Source of the DNA: an uncultured Shewanella sp.
GTDB taxonomy: Bacteria > Pseudomonadota > Gammaproteobacteria > Enterobacterales > Shewanellaceae
DNA length: 64,000 nt
NCBI RefSeq assembly: GCF_947501225.1
Contig: NZ_CANMUW010000005.1
Span: forward strand, 186,001-250,000
Direction of reading: 5' to 3'
Shown: positions 32,201 through 38,988 of the stretch, in pieces
Layout of the letters: every line of letters starts with the position of its first letter
Position numbering within the stretch: the stretch's first letter is position 1
Program-made: the position numbers and the translations under genes
The notes under the pieces: generated by a model
The model's database searches: none
Told to the model about the DNA's origin: nothing
What the model saw: only the letters and a program-made list of their open reading frames with translations

Positions 32201-33001
32201 GTTGCTGTCATCGGCCAGAACACTGGCATCATCAACAGGCGTCACGACTATGGTCAGGGTCGCACTCGAACCTGTATTGACCGTATAGGTAATAACCGGC
32301 ACACTGCCGTTCCAGTCTTCATTTGGCGTAAAGAGATAGCTGCCATCGGCGTTAAGCACCAGGCTGCCATCTTCAAGCGCCACTGTGGTGCCGGCACTAT
32401 ACGTGCTACCATCGACTTCAAAGCCAACAACACTAAGTTCACTATCAACATCGGTGTCATTGTCCAGTACATTGCCGGTCGCAACACTGTCTTCTGCAAT
32501 GGTATTAGTGTCATTCTCCAGCTCTGATGGCTCATCCACATCACTACCATTGATTCCATCTGTTGTATCGAAACTTACCTGAGCGCCGCCTGTGGTAGAG
32601 TAGCCAGCCGCTGCTATGGTTTCATCACCGATTCGCCCTACCGATATAAATCCACTATCGCCCTCATTACCTGCTACTGTGCCCGCTGCGGTCTCAGGGA
32701 GCTGTGTGGTAGGATCTTCATTGGCCAGAATTAACTCCTGCAGATACTCTATCTCTGCAGCATCAGGCAGGGAGCCATTCCCCCCATCATAACTATCACT
32801 TTGTTCAAGTTCAGTCTGACTATAAAAGGAGCCGTCTTCATAGGCAATATTGATCTCTGCCCTGTCATCTAAAAAGAGAATTGCTCCAGCCTGTATATGC
32901 TTGCCCTGGGTGACATCTTCCACCACGTTATTAACTTCAACCTTGATCTCACCATTAGCAAGTAAAACTTCTCCAGACTGCGTAATTACTACTTTTTTCA
33001 A
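23255..33001 (-). CDS. giant RTX adhesin, LapA-like, type I secreted
   Basis: A 3,248-residue repetitive surface protein. I choose the TTG at 33001 (GGAG seven bases upstream; protein starts LKKVVITQSGEVLLANG). Residues 1-100 form a retention module like LapA/BapA, ending ILANEDPTTQLPETAAG: the TAAG at about 104-107 is the expected LapG protease site. Then come 13 tandem cadherin/Ig-like modules in three families (about 153-1535), diverse VCBS-like modules, a VWA domain near 2525-2700 with MIDAS motif DVSGSMGD, and RTX nonapeptides (GGDGDD types, about 3070-3120) with a C-terminal secretion region. By analogy it is exported by a type I system, held in the outer membrane and cut by LapG to release cells. 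None of those partners is in the window. It lies between two pseudogenes. Confidence 0.92.
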   Translation of the reverse strand: MKKVVITQSGEVLLANGEIKVEVNNVVEDVTQGKHIQAGAILFLDDRAEINIAYEDGSFYSQTELEQSDSYDGGNGSLPDAAEIEYLQELILANEDPTTQLPETAAGTVAGNEGDSGFISVGRIGDETIAAAGYSTTGGAQVSFDTTDGINGSDVDEPSELENDTNTIAEDSVATGNVLDNDTDVDSELSVVGFEVDGSTYSAGTTVALEDGSLVLNADGSYLFTPNEDWNGSVPVITYTVNTGSSATLTIVVTPVDDASVLADDSNAIPEDTVATGNVLDNDSDIDNDLSVVSFEVDGSIYSAGTTVALEDGSLILNVDGSYLFTPNEDWNGTVPVITYTVNTGSSATLTIVVTPVDDASVLADDSNTIPEDTVATGNVLDNDSDIDNELSVVSFEVDGSTYSAGTTVALEDGSLELNVDGSYLFTPNEDWNGTVPVITYTVNTGSSATLTIVVTPVDDASMLADDSNSIPEDTVATGNVLDNDSDIDNDLSVVSFEVDGSSYSAGTTVILEDGTLLLNADGSYVFTPNDDWNGTVPVITYTVNTGSSADLNIIVTPVNDDFTDNNEFITIAEDSPEVGGNVIDGASVDGDITVTSFTIDGDNTTYQADGSDISIANVGTFSLDSQGNYTFTPTANYNGSVPVITYNLTDGSSGDSSTLSISVTPVNDDFTDNNEIRTLAEDSPQVGGNVIDGSSVDGDITVTSFTIAGDNTTYQADGSDISINNVGTFSLDSQGYYTFTPVADYNGSVPVITYYLTDGSSGDSSTLSLIVTPVSDGFSDNNEIRTLAEDSPEVDGNVIDGSSVDGNITVTSFTIAGDSTTYQADGNDISIANVGTFSLDSQGYYTFTPVADYNGSVPVITYNLTDGSSSDTSTLSIIVSPEADPFVDGDEAITIGEDSGVTSGTLLEGSSSVEGPLSIQTFSVAGHDYDFSGGNSVTVNLSEGELIINSDGGYSFTPATNYNGSVPVVNYTVNDGFTTNDSSLSITVTPEADPFVDGDEAITIGEDSGVTTGTLLEGSSSVEGPLSIQTFSVAGHDYDFSGGNSVTVKLSEGELIINSDGGYSFTPATNYNGSVPVVNYTVSDGFTTNDSSLSITVTPEADPFVDGDEAITIGEDSGVTTGTLLEGSSSIEGPLSIQTFSVAGHDYDFSGGNSVTVKLTEGELTIDNDGSYSFTPATNYNGSVPVVNYTVSDGFTTNDSSLSITVTPEADPFVDGDEAITIGEDSGVTSGTLLEGSSSIEGPLSIQTFSVAGHDYDFSGGNSVTVKLTEGELTIDSDGGYSFTPATNYNGSVPVVNYTVSDGFTTNDSSLSITVTPEADPFVDGDEAITIGEDSGVTSGTLLEGSSSIEGPLSIQSFSVDGQDYDFSGGNSVTVSLSEGELTIDSDGGYSFTPVTNYNGSVPVVDYTVSDGFTTNDSSLSITVTPEADPFVDGDETITIGEDSGVTSGTLLEGSSSVEGPLSIQSFSVDGQDYDFSAGNSVTVSLSEGELTIDSDGGYSFTPATNYNGSVPVVDYTVSDGFTTNDSTLKITVSPGNDKPAMSVITDAVVSEEGLPTGLTDNQGSSDTTDSVTASGVFTLQDIDGDTLSVTLSGPQGVTSAGQAVQWTWDADSQSLSGFIGTIGESDYQEVMTISLRAPAGNSSGDWAYDLTLKGAVDHPDGSTEDTLSLAIGVDVSDGNGGTTSGSFSVTVEDDAPEFSAVPAAEVTFNDIPDALIGETDLTHSSGVRGSLDFDGFTITGRGFTSATDSTLIDRPLKGSSQGIGVVSGGSPYLPLDNEVEFRQFADGSSASEEVIITLDPGTLAFGMNIEFSKMFGGELEVGVVEFYRDGELVTSQNFTSDANHGDYAANFEVLEGGFDSVVIRATDNGRPAEYGDNSDLTIKSIEFVGVETGEPIAYASGTVTPEWGADGAGSIELTGSDETGLVTSSGEAILITQSGNTLLGQTASGTVIFKLEFTPGTGQWDFHQYQDMKPTADGDIDFNVLITDGDGDSVQGEFAVKPKTSTPPETQEDRFDLTEGESINFNEATLLGNDADYDSGSLSVISLAVDGSGNGAIATTEQGASFTTALGGTVTINSDGSYSYQAPASLDHTGSDNLTDSFYYQSTDGIENSTWTKVTVNVADTAPVANDDTDSIGFGGTAHGNVITAAGSDGTGVDSLGADSASISSVSYKGSSYSNFDAEGNLTITTDDGILTINQDGNYSYQSTLNEFVNLDSGDLYVGNGVQLYGFNSSTDFVNGNNLDRSMLTGSGDGTYEYNNQVGAGNNEWIEYGESVVIDLEADFNEVLLGLNGWAGSASNAHGQWATYDSDGHLVDSGNFADSDSLNINSAQAYQYVVITADSGGYLSLTSLQTAVVHPLTSDEFEYVLTDADGDNSAATLTINQDSNPQGINDSATVSESGLSTGTNAGDGSNIATGNLLDNDSGISSSTQISEVEGVTAVNGVITVTTALGELTVYSQDSGDHRAGDYEYKLTANSTDGDNASESFDYTITNSLGSNDSASLTVKIDDDAPVAHDISQNLQANADVVTTNLTLVLDVSGSMGDPVGNGQTYLEVAIDALTALINEVDSTGNVNIQIVNFHGNTGSSGWMIDDVAGAINYLESLVAYGPTHYDAALNAVMNSGPLPDGADQSLLYFISDGSPSQGQEVDSTLQSTWESYLETSGYKTAFGIGIGDAGLSDLLPVAYPEVDGDEAYAVKLDDPEDLASTILNYFDGDTIKGSYSTGVVFGADGGHIESINVDGVIHSYDAGNPVQVFMTALGGKFTVNFDTGEYSYSIDVDRDVLNEHESLVAVVKDADGDTASVTLNLGVDYHANLDANSNNIITNLAEGTTIDIPVEYLLHGDKTAGNAGITQVTGDNVTLSDGVVTLSSTTEDSSFNYTLKGSTGQGEDSTHVDLDYAEQLIGTAENDIIINSSASRLTPDDGLITAIVTPGENSRVDNPFGFKFDSNSDDLSVTSISVNLRGGSDSDAFIENYALGDSIGLNPSNSIFTLSEGNSVITANFAEGEFTSGDEFWFTLDTSQLNSNDSNVFAHQGVTFTVTLSDGSEKTGVYLAYEGGAQTKLVFGDVLDGEAGDDVLVGGSGSDILLGGDGDDMMIGGLGDDMLRGGSGADTFIWSEGEEGTDHIADFNLNEDKLDLSDLLQGENSGNLDEYLNFSVDSATHSTIIDIDGDGDGVFEQHIVLDGVDLKAEFGSSDGQIINGLLGENGDGALIIDTQGDTAASLSSADGAVHSMDDEPVIHSIP
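28397..30358 (-). repeat. six 327-bp tandem repeats (109 residues each) in the adhesin
   Basis: Each unit begins PEADPFVDGDE and ends SLSITVT or a close variant. The units are nearly identical at DNA level over long stretches; landmark positions recur every 327 bases. Differences cluster in the central Ser/Gly region and the last two units. Confidence 0.9.
30359..31330 (-). repeat. three 324-bp tandem repeats (108 residues each) in the adhesin
   Basis: Units begin PVNDDFTDNNE or PVSDGFSDNNE and contain TFSLDSQG and FTPVADYNGSVPVITY. They are related in fold to the flanking repeats but form a distinct family. Confidence 0.9.
31331..32542 (-). repeat. four 303-bp tandem repeats (101 residues each) in the adhesin
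   Basis: Units carry DSNTIPEDTVATGNVLDNDS and FTPNEDWNGTVPVITY; landmarks recur every 303 bases. The first (N-terminal) unit is the most divergent. Confidence 0.9.
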
Positions 33002-33323
33002 TTCAATTCTCCACAAAGACAAAAAACAGGCCAGCAACACCCGCAACAAGCCAGTAACACAGCTTGCGTTGACAGCTAAAAAAGCGGCCGGCATGTTACA
33101 TATTTGGCCTTGTCAAGTCAATTATTAAGCAGTTGAAAACGCCTATTGATCACCTTATTACCGACAGATAAACCAATTCAAACAACATTATCGGTACAAG
33201 CGTCTAACTTAATAAAAAATCAAGGGGAAAAGAAGAAATATGAGAGCTGTACAATGTTATGCAGTGTTGATGCATAACTAATGAATTAGGGAATAATTAA
33301 TTGACCTCCATTCATCTCCTGTT
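33002..33323. other. upstream region of the adhesin gene
   Basis: About 320 A+T-rich bases before the TTG start. It must hold the adhesin promoter, but I see no certain -35/-10 pair or operator. The in-frame extension of the adhesin frame to 33094 is probably untranslated. Confidence 0.4.
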
Positions 33324-34369
33324 TCAAAGCCCTGACAGACACGAGGCTAAGATAAAACGGTTCAAATTTATCGGTTCAATCACCAGTTCGGCGTGAACAC
33401 AAGTATGAGGCTGCTCCACCGGAAAAGGATCTTTACTACTTTTCACCAGCACCTTGCAGCCAAGGTTACGGGGTCTCCAAAAGAGGGGGGTGGGGTAATG
33501 GTATAATTGTGCCGTCATGCACTGGTAACGCGTGCTGCGCCTGAATTCCACCGGTGACATGTTAAACTCACGATGAAAAATGTCTGAGAAGCGGCTGACA
33601 GAACCGAAGCCAGCCTCGAGACCACTATCAAATACAGGGTCATCCGTTTCCAGCAACAGAGCCTGAGCATGCTGTAAGCGTAACCGATTAATATATAGTT
33701 TAATCGATACTCTCATCGCATGACTGAACAACTTTATCGCATAATTTTTATGTGATCAGGTAGAGTTCGAAACATCGGCAATCGTGATCTTCTGCTCATA
33801 ATTGTCTGCGATATAACGCAGCATAGTCTGGATATGCGTCAAACCGGTAGGGTCGATCAGTGGCTTACATCAGACACCATATCAGCCTGGTGATAGGTAC
33901 TATAGTTCTAAGAGACATGCGCCGTACTCGCCCACGTATTTCATCAATTACCTGAATAGTCATCATCTGATTGTTTTTATTCCGGTCTTTCCCCAAATTT
34001 CGGTAAGCTGCTCATCGTATGTATATAGACTATCGGAAACCAATAATTCACCATTTAAGAGCTGGCTTACACACTCATTCTGACCTGGAAGCTTCAGAAT
34101 GCCTGTAGGGGTATATAGAGATTAACCAGCTCTCCTTTTCCTTATGTCGCTGTCATCAGATTTGGAGATGAGTCCCAAAACATTAACATACGCCCTTCGG
34201 GAACACTTACTTTCTTAGCGTTAAACAGGTAGTTGATCTCAGTATGTCCGTGCCAGTGACTATGGGGCATCACCTGAGGTTCCAGCCTTCTGAAGCCTAA
34301 CTTATGTTCCATTCCCTGAGTTTCGAGAGGACTTGTATCTATAAAATCGATTTTTTGAACCCAATCCAA
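33324..34369 (-). pseudogene. decayed AraC-family regulator
   Basis: Pieces of one AraC-type regulator lie in order but in shifted frames. 34369-34142 encodes a cupin-like N-terminus (MPHSHWHGHTEINYLF...RMLMFWDS). The next stretch shows GELVNLYIPLQAF and then QTMLRYIADNYEQKITIADVS with stops and frame changes. 33731-33324 encodes the helix-turn-helix region (INRLRLQHAQALLL...SVSRFSDIFHREFNMSP). A TGA lies in frame just before the last piece. An intact protein would be about 300 residues. Several disruptions mean a non-functional gene. AraC members of this shape often control sugar genes, and a galT remnant lies beyond the adhesin on the same strand. Confidence 0.8.
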
Positions 34370-34412
34370 TAAGCAGGTGTACGTCCGGTGTTACGTTTAA
34401 GCTTAAAGTTAG

Positions 34413-34601
34413 CTTATCTGTTCGATATGCAGAAACCAGGTAAGAACACAGCCCACCTATGAGGAGATCCATACAGCTGCTATGCTGGGTGCAACAGAGC
34501 GGGCTTGCCTTAACCCCGAACGAATATCAATATATTTAACATTCGATAAAGTTGTGATTCTCGCATCGGCCCTTATTGGTAGGCAATTCATTGCAAAGTG
34601 A
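34413..34601 (+). pseudogene. possible gene remnant, unknown family
   Basis: A start-less plus-strand frame of 62 codons reads with protein-like composition (TYEEIHTAAMLGATERACLN, then ISIYLTFDKVVILASALI) and ends at TGA 34601, just before yfbR. I cannot name the family. It may be the tail of a deleted gene or chance. Confidence 0.25.
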
Positions 34602-34677
34602 CATTTAATTGCCTCTTTGGTGAGGGCTTGTGCTAATGTAACTTCATGTAGTCATTGAATTAAGTTGTTAAAACGCT

Positions 34678-35265
34678 ATGAGTCATCTATTCGCTCACCT
34701 CTCAAGAATGAAATTAATTCAACGCTGGCCTCTTATGTACAATGTCCGCAGTGAAAATGTTCAGGAGCACTCTCTTCAAGTCGCCATGGTTGCGCATGCG
34801 CTTGCTATAATTAGCAATCAAAAATTTGGAACGCAACTTAATCCGGATAGAGCAGCAACCGTCGCCATCTTTCACGATGCCAGTGAAATTTTGACAGGAG
34901 ATCTCCCTACCCCGGTAAAGTATTTCAATAAAGAGATAGAGGCAGAATACAAGAAGATTGAAGCTATCGCCGAACACCGACTTTTGGAGATGGTGCCGGA
35001 TGAGTTTAAACGTGAATATCAGCCGTTGTTATCGAGTGAATATGCCGACAGCGAATACAAACATCTGGTCAAATCGGCCGATACGCTGTGCGCTTTTTTG
35101 AAATGTTTAGAGGAGCAAAGAGCCGGCAATGACGAATTCAATACTGCAAGAAAAAGGCTGGAACAGATGTTGGACGACAACCCGGATCCCGCGGTTAAGT
35201 ATTTCATCGACTGTTATATTCCCAGCTTTAAATTAAACTTAGACGACATAAACCGACTACTCTAA
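34678..35265 (+). CDS. yfbR: 5'-deoxynucleotidase
   Basis: An HD-domain phosphohydrolase removing the 5' phosphate of deoxyribonucleoside monophosphates. The 195 residues include metal-site His31 (EHSLQVAM), His66-Asp67 (FHDASE) and the later Asp in KSADTLCAFLK, at E. coli YfbR spacing. The substrate-selecting region GDLPTPVKY is intact. The dGTPase gene follows after 21 bases, so this is a two-gene deoxynucleotide-turnover operon. Confidence 0.94.
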   Translation: MSHLFAHLSRMKLIQRWPLMYNVRSENVQEHSLQVAMVAHALAIISNQKFGTQLNPDRAATVAIFHDASEILTGDLPTPVKYFNKEIEAEYKKIEAIAEHRLLEMVPDEFKREYQPLLSSEYADSEYKHLVKSADTLCAFLKCLEEQRAGNDEFNTARKRLEQMLDDNPDPAVKYFIDCYIPSFKLNLDDINRLL

Positions 35266-35286
35266 CTCACATTTATAAGGTCACCG

Positions 35287-36621
35287 ATGACACAGTCCCC
35301 ATGGCATGAAAGGCGTCTTAGTGAAGAGAAGAAAAGACGCAACGATCATCGTAGCCCCTATCAGAGAGATCGGGCGCGGATCCTTCACTCTGCGGCCTTC
35401 AGGCGCTTACAGGCAAAGACCCAGGTATTGGGTGTCGGCATGAACGATTTCTACCGAACCCGACTCACCCACTCCCTTGAGGTTTCGCAGATCGGAACCG
35501 GAATTAGGGCGCAACTGAAACAAAAACGCCCCGAATTTGATCATCTGTTCGATTCAGTGAGTTTAATTGAATCACTGTGTCTCGCCCATGATATTGGCCA
35601 CCCTCCATTTGGACACGGAGGAGAGGTCGCTCTCAACTATATGATGCGAGAGCATGGCGGCTTCGAAGGTAACGGACAAACATTCAGGATCCTTACCGGC
35701 CTTGAGCCGTACACTGAGTGTTATGGCATGAATCTGTGTCGCCGGACACTGCTTGGGATCCTAAAATACCCTGCACCATACTCCAGCTTGTTTCGTGCAT
35801 CGGGTAACAAACCGGTTAACAACATCAGACAACTCAAACCATCTCAGTGGACGCCGGTAAAAGGGATATTTGACGATGATAGTGCAATATTAAAATGGGT
35901 TCTGCAGCCGTTAAGTGACGCTGACCGGGCTCGTTTTTTGTCTCATCGTGATCTCGGCGCCGATAAACACCTTCGCACTCAATTTAAATCACTGGATTGC
36001 TCCGTAATGGAGCTGGCGGATGATATCGCCTACGCCGTACACGATCTTGAAGATGCGATAGTGATGGGCATTGTGTCTGCATCTCAGTGGAACCAGGATG
36101 TCGAGTCAAGACTATGCAATAGCGATGATCCCTGGATTAAAGAGGAGTTTACCCGCATAGGGCGCAATCTTTTTTCCCATCAACATCACCTGAGAAAAGA
36201 TGCTATCGGTACCTTAGTCAATGGCTTTGTGACAGCTATAGATATCAAAGAAGATGCGTTATTTACCGAACCGCTTTTACGTTTTAATGCCGGACTTGAT
36301 GACTGTTTCTCGGAAGCATTGGATGTATTAAAACAGTTTGTTTATAAATATGTAATAAGAAAACCAGAGATCCAAATGCTTGAATATAAAGGGCAACAGA
36401 TAGTGATGGAGCTATTCGAAGCATTTGAATCCGATCCACAACGATTGCTGCCTACCCATACACAGGAGCGCTGGCAAGCGAGCCATGAGGCCGGCCTGAA
36501 CAGTCATCGCGTTATCGCCGATTATATATCGGGAATGACCGATGAGTTTGCAGCCAGGTTACATCAACATCTGTTCAGCCCCAAAGCTGGATCTATGATA
36601 GAGCTCAACAGAGAGCTATAG
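35287..36621 (+). CDS. dgt: deoxyguanosinetriphosphate triphosphohydrolase family protein
   Basis: A 444-residue HD-domain dNTPase (COG0232 group) that cuts dNTPs to nucleoside plus tripolyphosphate. The N-terminus has [19 protein letters not shown], then [11 protein letters not shown], the HD pair in [16 protein letters not shown], and [22 protein letters not shown] lies upstream of the ATG. Paired with yfbR, it suggests housekeeping control of dNTP pools. Some relatives act against phage, but nothing here points to that. Confidence 0.9.
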   Translation: MTQSPWHERRLSEEKKRRNDHRSPYQRDRARILHSAAFRRLQAKTQVLGVGMNDFYRTRLTHSLEVSQIGTGIRAQLKQKRPEFDHLFDSVSLIESLCLAHDIGHPPFGHGGEVALNYMMREHGGFEGNGQTFRILTGLEPYTECYGMNLCRRTLLGILKYPAPYSSLFRASGNKPVNNIRQLKPSQWTPVKGIFDDDSAILKWVLQPLSDADRARFLSHRDLGADKHLRTQFKSLDCSVMELADDIAYAVHDLEDAIVMGIVSASQWNQDVESRLCNSDDPWIKEEFTRIGRNLFSHQHHLRKDAIGTLVNGFVTAIDIKEDALFTEPLLRFNAGLDDCFSEALDVLKQFVYKYVIRKPEIQMLEYKGQQIVMELFEAFESDPQRLLPTHTQERWQASHEAGLNSHRVIADYISGMTDEFAARLHQHLFSPKAGSMIELNREL

Positions 36622-36658
36622 CCACCCTGCCAATAAAATGGATAAAAGACAAACCGAC

Positions 36659-37330
36659 TCAGCCAGGCCGGGCAAGTATGACTTCAGATGGAAATAGCAT
36701 CTGTTGAATATATTCGCGTTTATCGACGATAAAACCGGAATCTGTAAGTTGCCCGGATAGATTTACACCTCTACAGCCCCCCATCAGCTTAGGTGATAAA
36801 CGATATATCCACTCATATACTGCACTGAGTCGGGATTCTCCACGGGTCATATTCACTAATATAAGGTGCCCGTCATGCTTTAATACCCGTCGAAATTCAG
36901 CGAGTATTGCAGGCATATCTTTAAATGCAATAAGATCGAACATGTAATTATTCATCAGAATATCCACGCTATTGTCAGCAGCATCAAGTTTAAATGCACT
37001 GCCTAACTCCAATCGATACGCCCCGCTTTCTACCTTATTGAGCCTGTCTTTGGCCTTTTCAAGCATCCCGGCCGAGATGTCAATTCCAAAATTTTTCCCG
37101 TGCGGGTTTTGTTTAACCAACTCCCGAAAAGTGAGTCCAGTTCCAACCGCAACCTCAAGAACTACAGACCCGTCAATCACACTCGCCAGCTCCATGGCCC
37201 TTCTTCTTGCCTTGGTTTCAGTCAAGCTTCCCCAGAGGTCGTATAAAGGCGCAAGATTATCATATACCTTAATTATCTCATGTTGAGAAACATAAGCATC
37301 CAACCCTTGAGTTGTCCTGTGACGAAACAT
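36659..37330 (-). CDS. class I SAM-dependent methyltransferase
   Basis: The ATG at 37330 is chosen (GAGAGG seven bases upstream), giving 223 residues. The SAM-binding motif I is VLEVAVGTGLTF, followed by the acidic strand end FGIDIS and the motif VDILMNNYMFD. It resembles UbiE/COQ5-type small-molecule methyltransferases in the N-terminal half, but is not the housekeeping UbiE. The substrate is unknown. Convergent with dgt. Confidence 0.8.
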   Translation of the reverse strand: MFRHRTTQGLDAYVSQHEIIKVYDNLAPLYDLWGSLTETKARRRAMELASVIDGSVVLEVAVGTGLTFRELVKQNPHGKNFGIDISAGMLEKAKDRLNKVESGAYRLELGSAFKLDAADNSVDILMNNYMFDLIAFKDMPAILAEFRRVLKHDGHLILVNMTRGESRLSAVYEWIYRLSPKLMGGCRGVNLSGQLTDSGFIVDKREYIQQMLFPSEVILARPG

Positions 37331-37440
37331 GATTAAACCTCTCAAAGTTAATGAACCGGTGGATTTATCAATACCAGACATGCAGGTAGCAAGTTATTGC
37401 AACCCGAACTTGGTCAATGTAATAACAACTTGTTTTTGCT

Positions 37441-37836
37441 TCAGCGTATGTCCGCATTATTCAGCAAGATTTCACTGATAAAATCGATGGAAGACACTAT
37501 GCCCTTGATGACCTCTTTCTCCACGACAAGAAGGTGATGAATATTATGCTTGACCATAATTTCCGCAGCTTCACGAATCGTAGTTTTGGTATCGACTTCG
37601 ATGACTTTATGGGTGCATACTTCCCACGCTCGCTCGGCTCTTGCATCCTTATTCGCCGCATGGAAATGAACGATATCAGTTGAGCTCACAACCCCAAAAC
37701 ACCTGCCGGTGGTATCGACAACCGGAACACATGAAAGACGATGAAAATGTAGTATCTTCTCGAGAGTCTCAATACTCGAATCAACATCAGCCGTGATCAC
37801 ACACTCCTGCATTAAAGAGGAGATCAACCTATCCAT
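37441..37836 (-). CDS. CBS-domain pair protein
   Basis: A 131-residue protein made almost wholly of two CBS motifs, about residues 8-60 (ending GVVSSTDIVHF) and 75-128 (ending GIVSSIDFISE). Such free-standing Bateman modules bind adenine nucleotides and usually regulate a partner; none is evident. GGAAGG precedes the ATG. The gene stands alone between a methyltransferase and a MarC protein. Confidence 0.85.
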   Translation of the reverse strand: MDRLISSLMQECVITADVDSSIETLEKILHFHRLSCVPVVDTTGRCFGVVSSTDIVHFHAANKDARAERAWEVCTHKVIEVDTKTTIREAAEIMVKHNIHHLLVVEKEVIKGIVSSIDFISEILLNNADIR

Positions 37837-37984
37837 AAATACCTTCCCTGTAATAGTTGTACACGCAATGAATCCGGCATTTCACCTGGCATCAATAAAT
37901 ATAGTCGCTTTTTAAGTTAAGCTATGGATTAGTTTGTGACAATTACCTCACTTTTTAGATAGATAACCAAATTTCATACATAAA

Positions 37985-38007
37985 AAAACGCACATGAAGT
38001 GCGTTTT
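37985..38007 (-). terminator. intrinsic terminator after the MarC gene
   Basis: AAAACGCAC-ATGAA-GTGCGTTTT, with a T-run on the minus strand, 24 bases after the stop. Confidence 0.8.
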
Positions 38008-38031
38008 AATATTTCAATTCGGGTGAGAACT

Positions 38032-38664
38032 TTAGCCAAGCAGGCTTGGAAACAGACCTTTAAAACCGGCGGCAATGACTTCGATTCCGATGGACAGCAT
38101 CAATAGGCCCATTAAACGTGTGATCACGTTGATCCCGGTTTTCCCCAAAATCTTATAGATAATCGGTGCCATTCGAAACAGAGTAAAGCTTGTTAAGCCA
38201 AACAAGATGACGGTCAGCGACATGCCGATGAGGTTAATAAAAGAGTCATGTTCTGCGGCCGATACAATCACAGAGCTAATAGCTCCGGGACCGGCCATCA
38301 AAGGCAGAGCCAATGGAACAACAGCAACCGATTCCATCGCCGATGCCTCTCGATCTTCCTCTTTGTTTCGCTTTACTTCACCCAGTTTTCCCTGAAGCAT
38401 AGACATAGCTATGATGGCAATCAGAGTACCACCGGCAATACGGAAAGCCGACAACGAAATACTGAACATATTTAAGATATGTTGCCCCGCCACTATGGTT
38501 ACCAGCAAGATCACAACCACGGCGAAGTTAGCGACCTTACCGGTATGATTGCGCTCAGCTTCAGTCTGATGACTGGTCAGGCTGACAAATACCGGTAATA
38601 GACCAACAGGATTGATGATAGCCACTAACCCAAGAAAAAATTTAACATAAAGTGTTAAATCCAA
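38032..38664 (-). CDS. MarC/YchE-family inner-membrane protein
   Basis: A 210-residue protein with six predicted membrane helices and the family sequences AIINPVGLLPVFVSLT near the N-terminus and LALPLMAGPGAISSVI in the middle. Despite the MarC name these proteins are not proven drug exporters; some relatives are linked to amino acid export. It is divergent from adhE, as ychE neighbours adhE in E. coli, so this is a conserved pairing. Confidence 0.88.
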   Translation of the reverse strand: MDLTLYVKFFLGLVAIINPVGLLPVFVSLTSHQTEAERNHTGKVANFAVVVILLVTIVAGQHILNMFSISLSAFRIAGGTLIAIIAMSMLQGKLGEVKRNKEEDREASAMESVAVVPLALPLMAGPGAISSVIVSAAEHDSFINLIGMSLTVILFGLTSFTLFRMAPIIYKILGKTGINVITRLMGLLMLSIGIEVIAAGFKGLFPSLLG

Positions 38665-38881
38665 CGACTTACCCTCTACAATATACAGCAGTGCTGTTTA
38701 AATATTTGAATCACTACGAAGGCCGCTACTCTACCCTATGATTGATTGTGGTAAAAATGAGATTTTATAATTTAATTCACATTTTCAGATAAAAATAATT
38801 AATCAACAAACGGTCTTTTTGTCGCTTAAACGTGCAAACAAGTTATTAACATCGTTATTTTATTACAGTTACAACCGGTTT

Positions 38882-38897
38882 TGTGGTTAAGATCACG
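38882..38897 (+). promoter_or_regulatory. possible CRP site upstream of adhE
   Basis: TGTGGTTAAGATCACG is close to the CRP consensus TGTGA-N6-TCACA, 92 bases before the adhE start. The 324-base gap between marC and adhE is A+T-rich and likely holds both promoters. Confidence 0.4.
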
Positions 38898-38988
38898 GAT
38901 AATATTGGTGTTTGGGTGTAATTTTTCTTCATGGAGATGATTTAGCCAAGCCACCATGTTTTGCTAAATTTTTTTCGAGGACGTTATT

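Noticed and set aside
28397..32542. CRISPR-like array
   Set aside because: The periodicity is 303-327 bases, fully coding and in frame; there are no short repeats with unique spacers.
28227..32582. Plus-strand open frames of 60-80 codons opposite the adhesin
   Set aside because: They recur with the repeat period, are Ser/Leu/Thr-rich antisense shadows and lack start signals.
35287..36621. Dgt as an anti-phage dNTPase
   Set aside because: It sits in a yfbR-dgt housekeeping pair with no toxin, regulator or defence neighbours.
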